DNA of 17,498 nucleotides from Gallispira sp964526435 (GTDB lineage Bacteria; Bacillota; Clostridia; Lachnospirales; CAG-274), in the NCBI GenBank assembly GCA_964526435.1, contig CAZGIC010000043.1:1-17498 (forward strand), given 5' to 3'. A program made the position numbers and the translations under genes. Positions 1 through 5,804 of the stretch are shown in pieces. The notes below the pieces were generated by a model, which saw only the letters and a list, made by a program, of their open reading frames with translations, made no database searches and was not told the DNA's origin. Every line of letters starts with the position of its first letter. Position 1 is the first letter of the stretch.

Positions 1-15
1 ATTTTTGTATCTCAT
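1..15 (-). CDS. Possible start of a minus-strand gene running off the left edge
   Basis: On the minus strand an ATG at 15-13 opens the frame M-R-Y-K-N before the window ends. A GGAGA ribosome binding site lies at 25-21, five bases upstream of the ATG, and the DNA before it is AT-rich. Five codons are too few to suggest a function. The call rests only on the start codon and the well-spaced ribosome binding site. Confidence 0.3.
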
Positions 16-60
16 ATTTTTCTCCGATTTCTAATAATTAAATTTATATAAGTGGGAATG

Positions 61-160
61 TAGAGTTAGGAGCGAGGAGTGGAATGTAGAGTGTGGAGTG
101 TGGAGTGTGGAGTGAGGAGTGAAATGTAGAGTGAGGAGTGTGGAGTGAGGAGTGAGGAGT
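61..160. repeat. GGAGTG/GAGTGAGGAGT short tandem repeat array
   Basis: This stretch consists almost entirely of variations on GGAGTG, GAGGAGT and GTGGAGT, with two breaks reading GGAATGTAGAGT or GAAATGTAGAGT. The reverse complement of the motif (ACTCCTCACTCC) recurs at 191-200, 583-612, 723-752 and 17360-17390. The array is therefore the left arm of an inverted element whose right arm is made of ACTCC-type units. No open reading frame or regulatory site is visible in it. Confidence 0.85.
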
Positions 161-206
161 TAAAGTTACTTTAAAAATTTATAAATTTTAAACTCCTAAC
201 TCTCTC
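154..206. repeat. Palindromic AT-rich core between GGAGT and ACTCC arms
   Basis: A GGAGTTAAAG arm faces TTTTAAACTCC across an almost palindromic centre of the form TTTAAAAATTTATAAATTTTAAA. The same core (AAAGTTACYTTAAAAATTTATAA) recurs in each copy of the 139-bp duplication at 504-774. It could form a long AT-rich hairpin. Its role is unknown. Confidence 0.7.
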
Positions 207-212
207 AAATTC

Positions 213-338
213 CAATTTGACGAACACCTTACCATAACCAATACCCTTGTAGGGGCAATCAGCACTTTCAACCTTCGGTTGAAAGCCGGTCCTTCGGACC
301 GTCCGATAAATCTTTCGGTGCAATTTATTAATCGCCTG
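213..338. repeat. Hairpin-bearing dispersed repeat, long form, left copy
   Basis: A flank beginning CAATTTGACGAACACC leads into GTAGGGGCAATCAGC at 249 and ends in AATCGCC at 337. The ends of the 249-337 unit are roughly inverted (GGGGCAAT/AATCGCC). Inside are two perfect hairpins: 265-285 (9-bp stem, TTC loop) and 287-301 (6-bp stem, TTC loop). A closely related copy lies at 17075-17199 with different stem bases that still pair. No coding frame is visible. Confidence 0.85.
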
Positions 339-486
339 TTTTCCGTAAATTCCAATTTATCGACTGCCTTTCCTTTCCCAACACCTTGTAGGGGCGATTA
401 TTAATCGCCCGCTTTTCCGTAAATTCCAATTTATCGACTGCCTTTCCTTTCCCAACACCTTGTAGGGGCGATTATTAATCGCCCGT
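339..486. repeat. 74-bp tandem duplication carrying the short hairpin element
   Basis: Positions 339-412 and 413-486 are the same 74-bp unit, differing only at the last base. Each begins TTTTCCGTAAATTCCAATTT and ends in the short hairpin GTAGGGGCGATTATTAATCGCCC, whose arms GGGCGATTA and TAATCGCCC pair around one base (388-410 and 462-484). The short form is also present at 17258-17280. Near-identity suggests a recent tandem duplication. Confidence 0.9.
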
Positions 487-503
487 TTTTCACAATACAC
501 CCG

Positions 504-642
504 CAAGTTCCAATTTGTAAATGAATGTGAAGTCAGGAATCAGGAGCTAGGAATGAAAGTTACCTTAAAAATTTATAAGTTTCAACTCCTCACTCCTACC
601 TCCTCACTCCTCACTTACATACCTCCTATCCCCTCACTCTGT
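504..642. repeat. 139-bp direct repeat, copy 1
   Basis: The unit starts CAAGTTCCAATTTGTAAATG. It contains GGAATCAGGAGC-type sequence, the AAAGTTACCTTAAAAATTT core, a run of ACTCCTCACTCC units and ends ACTCTGT. The second copy starts exactly 139 bases downstream, and I count three mismatches up to 635/774. The unit belongs to the same family as 61-206. Confidence 0.9.
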
Positions 643-774
643 CAAGTTCCAATTTGTAAATGAATATGAAGTCAGGAATCAGGAGCTGGAAATGAAAGTT
701 ACCTTAAAAATTTATAAGTTTCAACTCCTCACTCCTACCTCCTCACTCCTCACTTACATACCTCCTATCCCCTC
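643..774. repeat. 139-bp direct repeat, copy 2, overlapping the end of spoIIID
   Basis: This copy matches copy 1 from 643 to 774 and then diverges. Its final bases include the minus-strand TAG stop of spoIIID (767-765) and its last two codons. The repeat therefore supplies the end of the protein. Confidence 0.88.
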
Positions 775-1019
775 TTCATTCTCCACTTTTCAGCCGTTGC
801 CTTACCTCCGAGTATATGACGCTGTGCTTTGTGATAAGCAAGTATTTCTCTGACCTTTCCGGCAAGGACAGGATCCACTTTAGGCAGTCTGTCAACCAGA
901 TCTTTATGACATGTAGACTTTGATATTCCCCAAACTTTAGCTGCTGCCCTTATTGTTTTCTTAGTTTCACATATATACTTACCTATTTCAAGACACCTTT
1001 CCGCTATATCGGCTCTCAT
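765..1019 (-). CDS. spoIIID: Stage III sporulation transcriptional regulator SpoIIID
   Basis: SpoIIID is a small DNA-binding regulator that acts in the mother cell during sporulation; in Bacillus it switches genes on or off between the sigma-E and sigma-K stages. The 84-residue product has the family's N-terminal GKYICETKKTIR block and a helix-turn-helix around residues 22-42 (AAAKVWGISKSTCHKDL). These are followed by the HKAQRHILGGKAT segment near 63-75. Its length is slightly below the roughly 93 residues of the Bacillus protein. The start is fixed by AAGGAGG at 1035-1029, nine bases upstream of the ATG. Upstream lie a TATAAT-like sequence (CATATAAT, 1059-1052), resembling a sigma-E -10 element, and an imperfect hairpin that contains the ribosome binding site. 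The stop and last two codons fall within a direct repeat. Family assignment is secure; sigma-E control is inferred. Confidence 0.93.
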   Translation of the reverse strand: MRADIAERCLEIGKYICETKKTIRAAAKVWGISKSTCHKDLVDRLPKVDPVLAGKVREILAYHKAQRHILGGKATAEKWRMKRG

Positions 1020-1022
1020 TAA

Positions 1023-1076
1023 AAAAGCCCTCCTTGTTCAACACTTACTGCATTATATGAACAATTAAAGGCTTTT
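1023..1076 (-). promoter_or_regulatory. spoIIID leader: hairpin with ribosome binding site and CATATAAT box
   Basis: AAAAGCC (1076-1070) can pair with GGCTTTT (1029-1023), and GTTCA (1062-1058) with TGAAC (1040-1036). The ribosome binding site AAGGAGG lies between the two 3' arms, and a T-run follows. The element could be a weak terminator for the upstream gene, a structure that masks the spoIIID ribosome binding site, or both. The CATATAAT box inside it resembles a sigma-E or sigma-A -10, but no convincing -35 is visible. Confidence 0.4.
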
Positions 1077-1083
1077 AGACTTT

Positions 1084-1347
1084 TTATTTATTCAATTCAT
1101 TAATAGCAGCTTCAAGAGCTTTTGAAACCTGGTCAGGGCATGAAGTTTCCCTTATGCCGCACTTTATACCAATCATTCTTGATATAGCGTCTTCAGCTTT
1201 CATACCCTTTAAAAGCACACTTACCCCCTGGGTATTTCCGCTGCATCCGCCTACAATCCTCACATCATTTATTACATGTGTATTGTCATCAATATCCACA
1301 ATAGTTTCTCTTGAACAGACTCCTCTGTTTTTGTATGTATACTGCAT
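1084..1347 (-). CDS. Small TSCPD-domain protein (TIGR03905-like)
   Basis: The 87-residue product carries the family's name motif, T68-S-C-P-D72, just after I-K-C-G at 61-64. It also has a glycine-rich GGCSGNTQG block at 34-41. The TSCPD domain is related to a C-terminal region of B12-dependent ribonucleotide reductases; the free-standing version has no settled function. Three conserved-looking cysteines (C35, C63, C70) suggest metal or thiol chemistry, but this is inference. The start at 1347 is chosen because AGGAGGTG lies eight bases upstream. A longer open frame extends back through the two tRNA genes and is not credible. The gene begins only about 20 bases after the tRNA terminator, so it is probably expressed by read-through or from a promoter within the tRNA region. 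spoIIID follows after 64 bases. Confidence 0.85.
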   Translation of the reverse strand: MQYTYKNRGVCSRETIVDIDDNTHVINDVRIVGGCSGNTQGVSVLLKGMKAEDAISRMIGIKCGIRETSCPDQVSKALEAAINELNK

Positions 1348-1366
1348 TTTAACACCTCCTGTAATC

Positions 1367-1395
1367 AAAAAAGGACTTCTTCTCCGAAGTCCTTT
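1367..1395 (-). terminator. Terminator of the tRNA-Trp/tRNA-Gly transcript
   Basis: A perfect 10-bp inverted repeat, AAAGGACTTC (1395-1386) and GAAGTCCTTT (1379-1370), is followed on the minus strand by further T residues. It starts two bases after the tRNA-Gly discriminator base. Confidence 0.85.
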
Positions 1396-1397
1396 AA

Positions 1398-1469
1398 AGC
1401 GCGAGACGGGATTCGAACCCGCGGCCCTCGCCTTGGCAAGGCGATGCTCTACCACTGAGCCACTCGCGC
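1398..1469 (-). tRNA. tRNA-Gly (GCC)
   Basis: The 72-nt cloverleaf has acceptor stem GCGCGAG/CTCGCGC, a GCTC/GAGC D-stem and a TCGCC/GGCGA anticodon stem. The loop is TTGCCAA (anticodon GCC), and the T-arm reads GCGGG-TTCGAAT-CCCGT. The discriminator is U73, as expected for bacterial tRNA-Gly. CCA is not encoded. Only three bases separate it from the upstream tRNA-Trp, so the two are processed from one transcript. Confidence 0.95.
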
Positions 1470-1472
1470 AAA

Positions 1473-1543
1473 CAGCGGCTGAAAGAATCGAACTCTCAAT
1501 TTTCGCTTTGGAGGCGAACGTTATACCACTTAACCAAGCCGCT
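1473..1543 (-). tRNA. tRNA-Trp (CCA)
   Basis: The 71-nt cloverleaf has acceptor stem AGCGGCT/AGCCGCT, a short GTTA/TAAC D-stem and a TTCGC/GCGAA anticodon stem. The loop is CTCCAAA, giving anticodon CCA, and the T-arm reads GAGAG-TTCGATT-CTTTC with one G-U pair. Discriminator G73 and the A1-U72 pair agree with bacterial tRNA-Trp. CCA is not encoded. It is the first gene after the promoter at 1569-1597. Confidence 0.9.
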
Positions 1544-1568
1544 ATATCATTTGTCATCAACAAATAAT

Positions 1569-1597
1569 ATAATATCACATTTACACCACTTTGTCAA
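1569..1597 (-). promoter_or_regulatory. Sigma-A-type promoter of the tRNA pair
   Basis: TTGACA (1597-1592), a 17-base spacer and TATTAT (1574-1569) form a near-consensus promoter. The expected start point lies about 20 bases before mature tRNA-Trp. The TGA stop codon of the upstream PAP2 gene lies inside the -35 box. Confidence 0.85.
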
Positions 1598-2121
1598 CAG
1601 TTTTTTTCTTTTTTTGCTGAAATTTTATAACCTGTCATTCCTGCAGCAATACCTATAACAACACCACCTATAACATCTGTAGGAAAATGTACCGCAAAAT
1701 ATATCCTGCTGATTCCCATAAACACAGCCATAACATAAAATATACTTCCCACCCTTTTGTTACAGCAAAATGCAGCAGTTGCAGCACAAAAAGCAGAAGC
1801 CGTATGTCCCGAAGGGAAAGATCCGTCAGCAGGCAGTGAAATTAAAATATTTTTTAATATTTCACCATTTACTTCAAAAGGTCTTGCCCTGTCAATCATA
1901 GGTTTTAAAATTACATTTACAACAATAAGTATAATTATAAGGCTTACCGCCATAGTAAAGCCCATTTTCCTTGTTTTAGGTATCATAATAAAAATTACCG
2001 ATATAAGAATCCATATAAATCCGAAATTCCCCATATTAGTTATACATTTCATAATTTCTGTAACTGTATCATTATGGAAATTTTCAATTACAAACTTAAG
2101 AAAATCAATTTCCCACTCCAT
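1594..2121 (-). CDS. PAP2-family membrane lipid phosphatase
   Basis: The 175-residue membrane protein carries all three phosphatase signatures of the PAP2 superfamily: K73 to R80-P81 (KPMIDRARP), P103-S-G-H106 (SFPSGHTASAF), and S138-R to H145-x3-D149 (SRIYFAVHFPTD). H106 and H145 are the expected phosphoryl-transfer histidines. Hydrophobic segments lie near 33-47, 56-72, 106-118, 125-137 and 149-163. Bacterial members commonly remove phosphate from undecaprenyl pyrophosphate or phosphatidylglycerol phosphate; the substrate here cannot be decided. The start is supported by GAGG five bases upstream of the ATG. The stop codon overlaps the -35 of the next promoter on the same strand, and no separate terminator is visible. 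I found no convincing promoter of its own. Confidence 0.9.
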   Translation of the reverse strand: MEWEIDFLKFVIENFHNDTVTEIMKCITNMGNFGFIWILISVIFIMIPKTRKMGFTMAVSLIIILIVVNVILKPMIDRARPFEVNGEILKNILISLPADGSFPSGHTASAFCAATAAFCCNKRVGSIFYVMAVFMGISRIYFAVHFPTDVIGGVVIGIAAGMTGYKISAKKEKNC

Positions 2122-2186
2122 AAAAACCTCATTTTAGCAATTATTATCAATAATTCGTAAAAAAATTTTATATTTATCAATATCTA

Positions 2187-2215
2187 TTGACTTTTAATTT
2201 GAATTCTAATAACAT
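2187..2215 (+). promoter_or_regulatory. Candidate promoter for the CBS-domain gene
   Basis: TTGACT (2187-2192), a 17-base spacer and TAACAT (2210-2215) fit a sigma-A promoter moderately well, about 90 bases before the ATG. Two other TTGACA boxes (2259-2264 and 2265-2270) have no -10 at the right distance. Confidence 0.4.
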
Positions 2216-2303
2216 AATATTAAAGTCAAAAAATATGCAGATTTACATTCAAATACCTTTGACATTGACAGTAAATTTACAAAAGTGAAAAAGAGGCGAT
2301 AAA

Positions 2304-2708
2304 ATGAACATATTATTTCTTCTGAAACCAAAATCAACAATTGTCTATCTAAACGCAAAAAGTACAATACGCCAGGGCATAGAAAAATTCAGGGCACACG
2401 GATACACCGCAGTACCTGTTATAGATGATGATGGTAAATATATAGGAACTATATCAGAAGGAGATTTTCTCCGGAATATTGTAAACGAAAACACCTTTGA
2501 ACTTAAAGACAGTGAACATCACTACATATATTCAATAATAAGAACCGGTTATAATCCACCTATAAAAGTCGATACAACCATGGACGAACTCTTTGATAAA
2601 ATTAACAACCAAAACTTTGTTCCTGTAGTAGATGACAGACATTTCTTTGTAGGTATTATAACCAGAAAAGATGTAATTAATTATTTAAGAAAAAACCTTA
2701 AATCTTAA
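2304..2708 (+). CDS. Two-CBS-domain protein
   Basis: The 134-residue soluble protein consists of two CBS modules, about residues 1-62 and 75-133. Each ends in the typical strand-helix signature: YIGTISEGDFLRNI at 47-59 and FVGIITRKDVINYL at 115-128. Paired CBS modules bind adenine nucleotides and act as energy or signal sensors. No catalytic or DNA-binding domain is attached, so it would have to act on a partner that is not evident here. It stands alone, with divergent PAP2 upstream and the convergent envelope operon downstream. AGAGG lies seven bases before the ATG. A GC-rich hairpin at 2739-2776 lies 30 bases after the stop. The domain call is firm; the partner is unknown. Confidence 0.9.
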   Translation: MNILFLLKPKSTIVYLNAKSTIRQGIEKFRAHGYTAVPVIDDDGKYIGTISEGDFLRNIVNENTFELKDSEHHYIYSIIRTGYNPPIKVDTTMDELFDKINNQNFVPVVDDRHFFVGIITRKDVINYLRKNLKS

Positions 2709-2738
2709 GTATAATTATATTTAAATAATAATCATACA

Positions 2739-2776
2739 GGGGCAGGCAATGTATCAACTGACACAATGCCCGCCCC
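2739..2776. terminator. GC-rich hairpin between convergent genes
   Basis: GGGGCAGGCAATGT (2739-2752) pairs with ACAATGCCCGCCCC (2763-2776) with two mismatches. It lies between the ends of the CBS gene and the DHHW gene, so it may end transcription from both sides. There is no long T-run, which lowers the confidence. Confidence 0.5.
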
Positions 2777-2795
2777 CATTCTTTACAGCCATTTA

Positions 2796-3896
2796 TTAAT
2801 ATATTGCATTTATTCCCGTATCACTGTCAATAGTGTTTACATTATACATCACAAGCACATCATCAATGTTATTTTCATTTATAAAGTCACTTACTGCATC
2901 TTTATAGCTTCTTGTATCAAACACATATATTTTTTTATAATTGTTTACAAGAAACGGCACCATTGAATTTGCATAGCTGTCCTTAATCAGTACAAGACTT
3001 CTTTCATTCTCTGCGTCATTATTAGTAATTTCAATAAATGACTTTATATTATCCAAAAATATAGAATACTTGTCCTTTTCTGAAGCATATTCCATATTAT
3101 AGAGAGAATCAGACTCCACGCCGTCATATTTTACACTCAGATCAAAATCCTTATTGTAAATTTTCATATTTTCTCCATGCTCCAGACCGCTGTAATTAAG
3201 TTTTGAATATATAGTACCTCTGAAATCTTCAATATTTTCAACGGTATATTCATCTCTGCTTACAGGCACAAGCCCCTTTTCACTGCAATATTCAACATAA
3301 GCATAGTAAGCACCGTCCATAGTCCAGTGATGATCCAGTTTATAAAAAAGCTCTTCATTATCTTTATTAGCCATTAATATGTCATAAACATCAATACAGT
3401 TCATATTAAGTGAAGAATAATACTCTTCAATTGTTTTAAACTGGCTTAAAGGACTTGCATACTCAGGCAGTTTATCTTTATAAATGCTTATTTGTGTAGG
3501 GACCAGCATAAAATCAGCCTTTACATTTATACTGTCCTGAAATTCATTCAGATTATCTATAATTTTTTCAGTGTTTTCAGGCTTAACATAATCTTCTATA
3601 TAATATCCGTCATTTCCTATAAATATATTATTTACATATTTGCTTTTCAGCACATTTATTTCAAAATCAGTTTTACCACTTACAAATGTCTCTCTGAAAG
3701 GGAAATGATCCGTTATATACTCTGAAACTGCCGTCAAGTCCTCACCGCTGAACATTTCTTCAAAATCAAGCTCCGGAAATGTTGCAAGGCTCCTGTTTTC
3801 ATTTTCTGAAAAATAATCCTTGGGCACTACAAAAAAAGCAACAGTAAAAAAAATAACAGTAAGGGAAATAATTACAGCATTAACTTTAAGTGTCAT
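2796..3896 (-). CDS. DHHW-motif, AlgX/AlgJ-like surface-polymer acetylation protein
   Basis: The 366-residue protein has one N-terminal membrane segment (residues 7-25) and then an extracellular domain. An N-x-R-S-L-A segment at 34-38 is typical of the family. D188-H-H-W191 followed by TMDGA matches the D-x-H-W block of AlgX/AlgJ-like SGNH-fold proteins, and K305-D-S307-YAN could supply the serine. A D188/H190/S307 triad is inferred by analogy with AlgX. Related proteins take acyl groups delivered by an MBOAT protein and place them on an exported polysaccharide. It follows the MBOAT gene by 11 bases, and its GGGAGGG ribosome binding site overlaps the MBOAT stop region. It is the last gene of the operon. 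The target polymer is unknown. Confidence 0.85.
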   Translation of the reverse strand: MTLKVNAVIISLTVIFFTVAFFVVPKDYFSENENRSLATFPELDFEEMFSGEDLTAVSEYITDHFPFRETFVSGKTDFEINVLKSKYVNNIFIGNDGYYIEDYVKPENTEKIIDNLNEFQDSINVKADFMLVPTQISIYKDKLPEYASPLSQFKTIEEYYSSLNMNCIDVYDILMANKDNEELFYKLDHHWTMDGAYYAYVEYCSEKGLVPVSRDEYTVENIEDFRGTIYSKLNYSGLEHGENMKIYNKDFDLSVKYDGVESDSLYNMEYASEKDKYSIFLDNIKSFIEITNNDAENERSLVLIKDSYANSMVPFLVNNYKKIYVFDTRSYKDAVSDFINENNIDDVLVMYNVNTIDSDTGINAIY

Positions 3897-3907
3897 ATTA
3901 ACCCTCC

Positions 3908-5305
3908 CTAAAACCTGAAATACAAAAACGGATTATAACTTGAGCTTACAAGATAAGCAACAGACAATATAAAACCGCTGAAATACACCAATATATACAG
4001 CAAACCATATGCAGATTTTTCAGTGTTTTTATTTTCAATCAATTTATATACAGGCATTGAAAAAATTATTCCTGCCAGCAAAATAACGGCATTGTTTTTC
4101 AATATAAATATAAAACTGTCATCAAGTATACAGCCATTTGAATTAAACAGCATAACACTCATATAGCTTTTAAGTTCTGCCCAGTCTGTAACAGCAAATA
4201 TTGCAAACCCTATAACAACAACAATAAGAGTATAAGCCCTGCTTATTATTGTAGTCTTATCCCTTTTGAGCAGTTTTTCAAAGCCAAGTCTTTCAATTAC
4301 AGAAAAAAAGCCGTGCCATAACCCCCATATAACGAAGTTCCAGCTTGCCCCGTGCCAGAGTCCTGTACAAAAAAACACTATAAAAAGATTTACATATGTT
4401 CTTAACCTGCCCTTTCTGCTGCCGCCCAAAGGAATATACAGATACTCTTTAAACCACGTTGAAAGAGAAATGTGCCATCTTCTCCAGAATTCTCTTATGC
4501 TTTTTGAAATATACGGATAATTAAAATTCTCAAGAAAATCAAAACCGAACATTTTTCCAAGACCTATTGCCATATCTGAATATCCTGAAAAATCAAAATA
4601 TATCTGCAATGAATAAGCTATGGCACCAAGCCATGCAGCAGACACTGACAATCCGGAACTATCCATACCGCTTATAAGTGTCCACACAGCTCCTGCATTA
4701 TTTGCAATAAGCACTTTTTTAAACAAACCAAACAGAAATCTCCTTACACCCAGACAATAGTTTGTAAAATTAATTTCTCTCTTGTCAATCTGTTTTTCAA
4801 TATCATGATACTTTACAATAGGTCCTGCTATAAGCTGAGGGAAAAAGGAAATATAAAGCAAAATATTTCCCACTTTCTTTTGAGCCGCCGTTTCACCTCT
4901 GTAAACATCAATTACATAACTCATAGCCTGAAATGTAAAAAATGAAATACCTATAGGCAGATGTATAACAGGCACATCAATATTTAATCTGAATACAGAG
5001 TTCACACTTTCAACAAAAAAGCCCGTGTATTTATAATAGAATAACAAGGCTAAATTTATAACAACAGATAATATTAAAAATAAATTTTTATGCTCCCTGT
5101 ATTTATCCATTAACATAGCAAGTCCATAGTTTATAACTATGGACAAAAGCATCAATATAACTGCCTTAGGTTCACCGAATGCATAAAAAATAATACTTGC
5201 TATAATAAGTATAGTATTTCTTACCCTTATATTCTTACAGATCATATAAGGTATGCAAACCACAGGGAGAAAGAAAAATATAAATTCTAAACTGGAAAAT
5301 ACCAC
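3908..5305 (-). CDS. MBOAT-family O-acyltransferase (AlgI/DltB-like)
   Basis: This polytopic membrane protein of 465 residues (from the GTG start) belongs to the family that moves acyl groups across the membrane for attachment to surface polymers. Two hallmark histidines are present: R-R-W-H278-ISLS and L-W-H318-GASWNF, equivalent to the essential histidines of AlgI; a second WHG (H331) follows. The conserved YFDFSGYSDMAIGLG block lies at 236-250. The start is placed at GTG 5305, giving M-V-F-S-S-L-E-F, the usual family N-terminus, with GAGGGG seven bases upstream. A TTG fifteen bases earlier would place the ribosome binding site inside the gene. The ribosome binding site overlaps the stop of the lipoprotein gene, so translation may be coupled. 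Its pairing with a DHHW protein supports an acyl-transfer module. Confidence 0.92.
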   Translation of the reverse strand: MVFSSLEFIFFFLPVVCIPYMICKNIRVRNTILIIASIIFYAFGEPKAVILMLLSIVINYGLAMLMDKYREHKNLFLILSVVINLALLFYYKYTGFFVESVNSVFRLNIDVPVIHLPIGISFFTFQAMSYVIDVYRGETAAQKKVGNILLYISFFPQLIAGPIVKYHDIEKQIDKREINFTNYCLGVRRFLFGLFKKVLIANNAGAVWTLISGMDSSGLSVSAAWLGAIAYSLQIYFDFSGYSDMAIGLGKMFGFDFLENFNYPYISKSIREFWRRWHISLSTWFKEYLYIPLGGSRKGRLRTYVNLFIVFFCTGLWHGASWNFVIWGLWHGFFSVIERLGFEKLLKRDKTTIISRAYTLIVVVIGFAIFAVTDWAELKSYMSVMLFNSNGCILDDSFIFILKNNAVILLAGIIFSMPVYKLIENKNTEKSAYGLLYILVYFSGFILSVAYLVSSSYNPFLYFRF

Positions 5306-5316
5306 TTTCTCGCCCC

Positions 5317-5787
5317 TCAACCATCAATAAAATCTTTAACAATCTTGTTCATACTGTCAGCATTGTCAGAAATTATAAGATAAACAAGATTACCGCTTGT
5401 TTTAACCTTAGCGTCCTTTACAAGCTTAGCCTCATCAGGCAGACCATAGTTTGAAAGCTCATCATATTTCTGTTCAAGGGCATTGTTTACAGCTTCTGTA
5501 TATGTCTTTCTCTTGTCTTTGTCATCACACATAAAAATAATTATTGTTTCAGCAGATGTAGGGTCATCACTCTGTGCAAAAACATACTGTGATAAATCTG
5601 CCACATCAATACCATAATAATTTGAAATATAATTATCATTCATTTCAACAATGGTACCATCTGCCATAGGAGCAATACCGCTGTATATAACGTCTATATT
5701 AACATACTCATTATTATTTTCACTTCCGCAGCCTGCAAGAGCACACACAGCCATAGCTGCGGCAATTATCTTTACAATCTTTTTCAT
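5317..5787 (-). CDS. Predicted lipoprotein, DUF4358-like
   Basis: The 156-residue protein begins with a lipoprotein signal peptide: K2-K3, a hydrophobic stretch, and the lipobox L17-A-G-C20. The mature protein would be anchored on the outer face of the membrane through C20. The rest resembles the DUF4358 family found in Firmicutes, including YYGIDVADLSQYVF near 58-71 and a repeated pattern of short strands and helices. No catalytic motif is evident and the function is unknown. AAAGGTGA lies six bases upstream of the ATG. The gene lies between the SGNH hydrolase (17-base gap) and the MBOAT gene, so it is probably an accessory of the acylation system. The family call is from memory of sequence pattern only. 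Confidence 0.75.
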   Translation of the reverse strand: MKKIVKIIAAAMAVCALAGCGSENNNEYVNIDVIYSGIAPMADGTIVEMNDNYISNYYGIDVADLSQYVFAQSDDPTSAETIIIFMCDDKDKRKTYTEAVNNALEQKYDELSNYGLPDEAKLVKDAKVKTSGNLVYLIISDNADSMNKIVKDFIDG

Positions 5788-5804
5788 ATCAAGTCACCTT
5801 TCTG

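Noticed and set aside
61..774. CRISPR array
   Set aside because: Repeats are adjacent or overlap, lack unique spacers of constant length, and no cas genes are nearby.
1..774. Insertion sequence
   Set aside because: No transposase frame or remnant is visible in either repeat island; at most these are non-autonomous elements.
1473..1543. Reading this tRNA as tRNA-Gly (UCC)
   Set aside because: With the 5-bp stem TTCGC/GCGAA the loop is CTCCAAA, so the anticodon is CCA. G73 also fits tRNA-Trp.
1084..1578. A 164-codon minus-strand reading frame
   Set aside because: Its first half runs through tRNA-Gly, tRNA-Trp and a terminator. The ribosome binding site and family match support only the part from 1347.
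2766..2966. Small plus-strand open frame opposite the DHHW gene
   Set aside because: It is antisense to a well-supported gene, low in complexity, and has no ribosome binding site.
5306..5320. TTG start for the MBOAT gene
   Set aside because: The ribosome binding site GAGGGG would lie inside the gene. The GTG start gives the usual M-V-F-S-S N-terminus.
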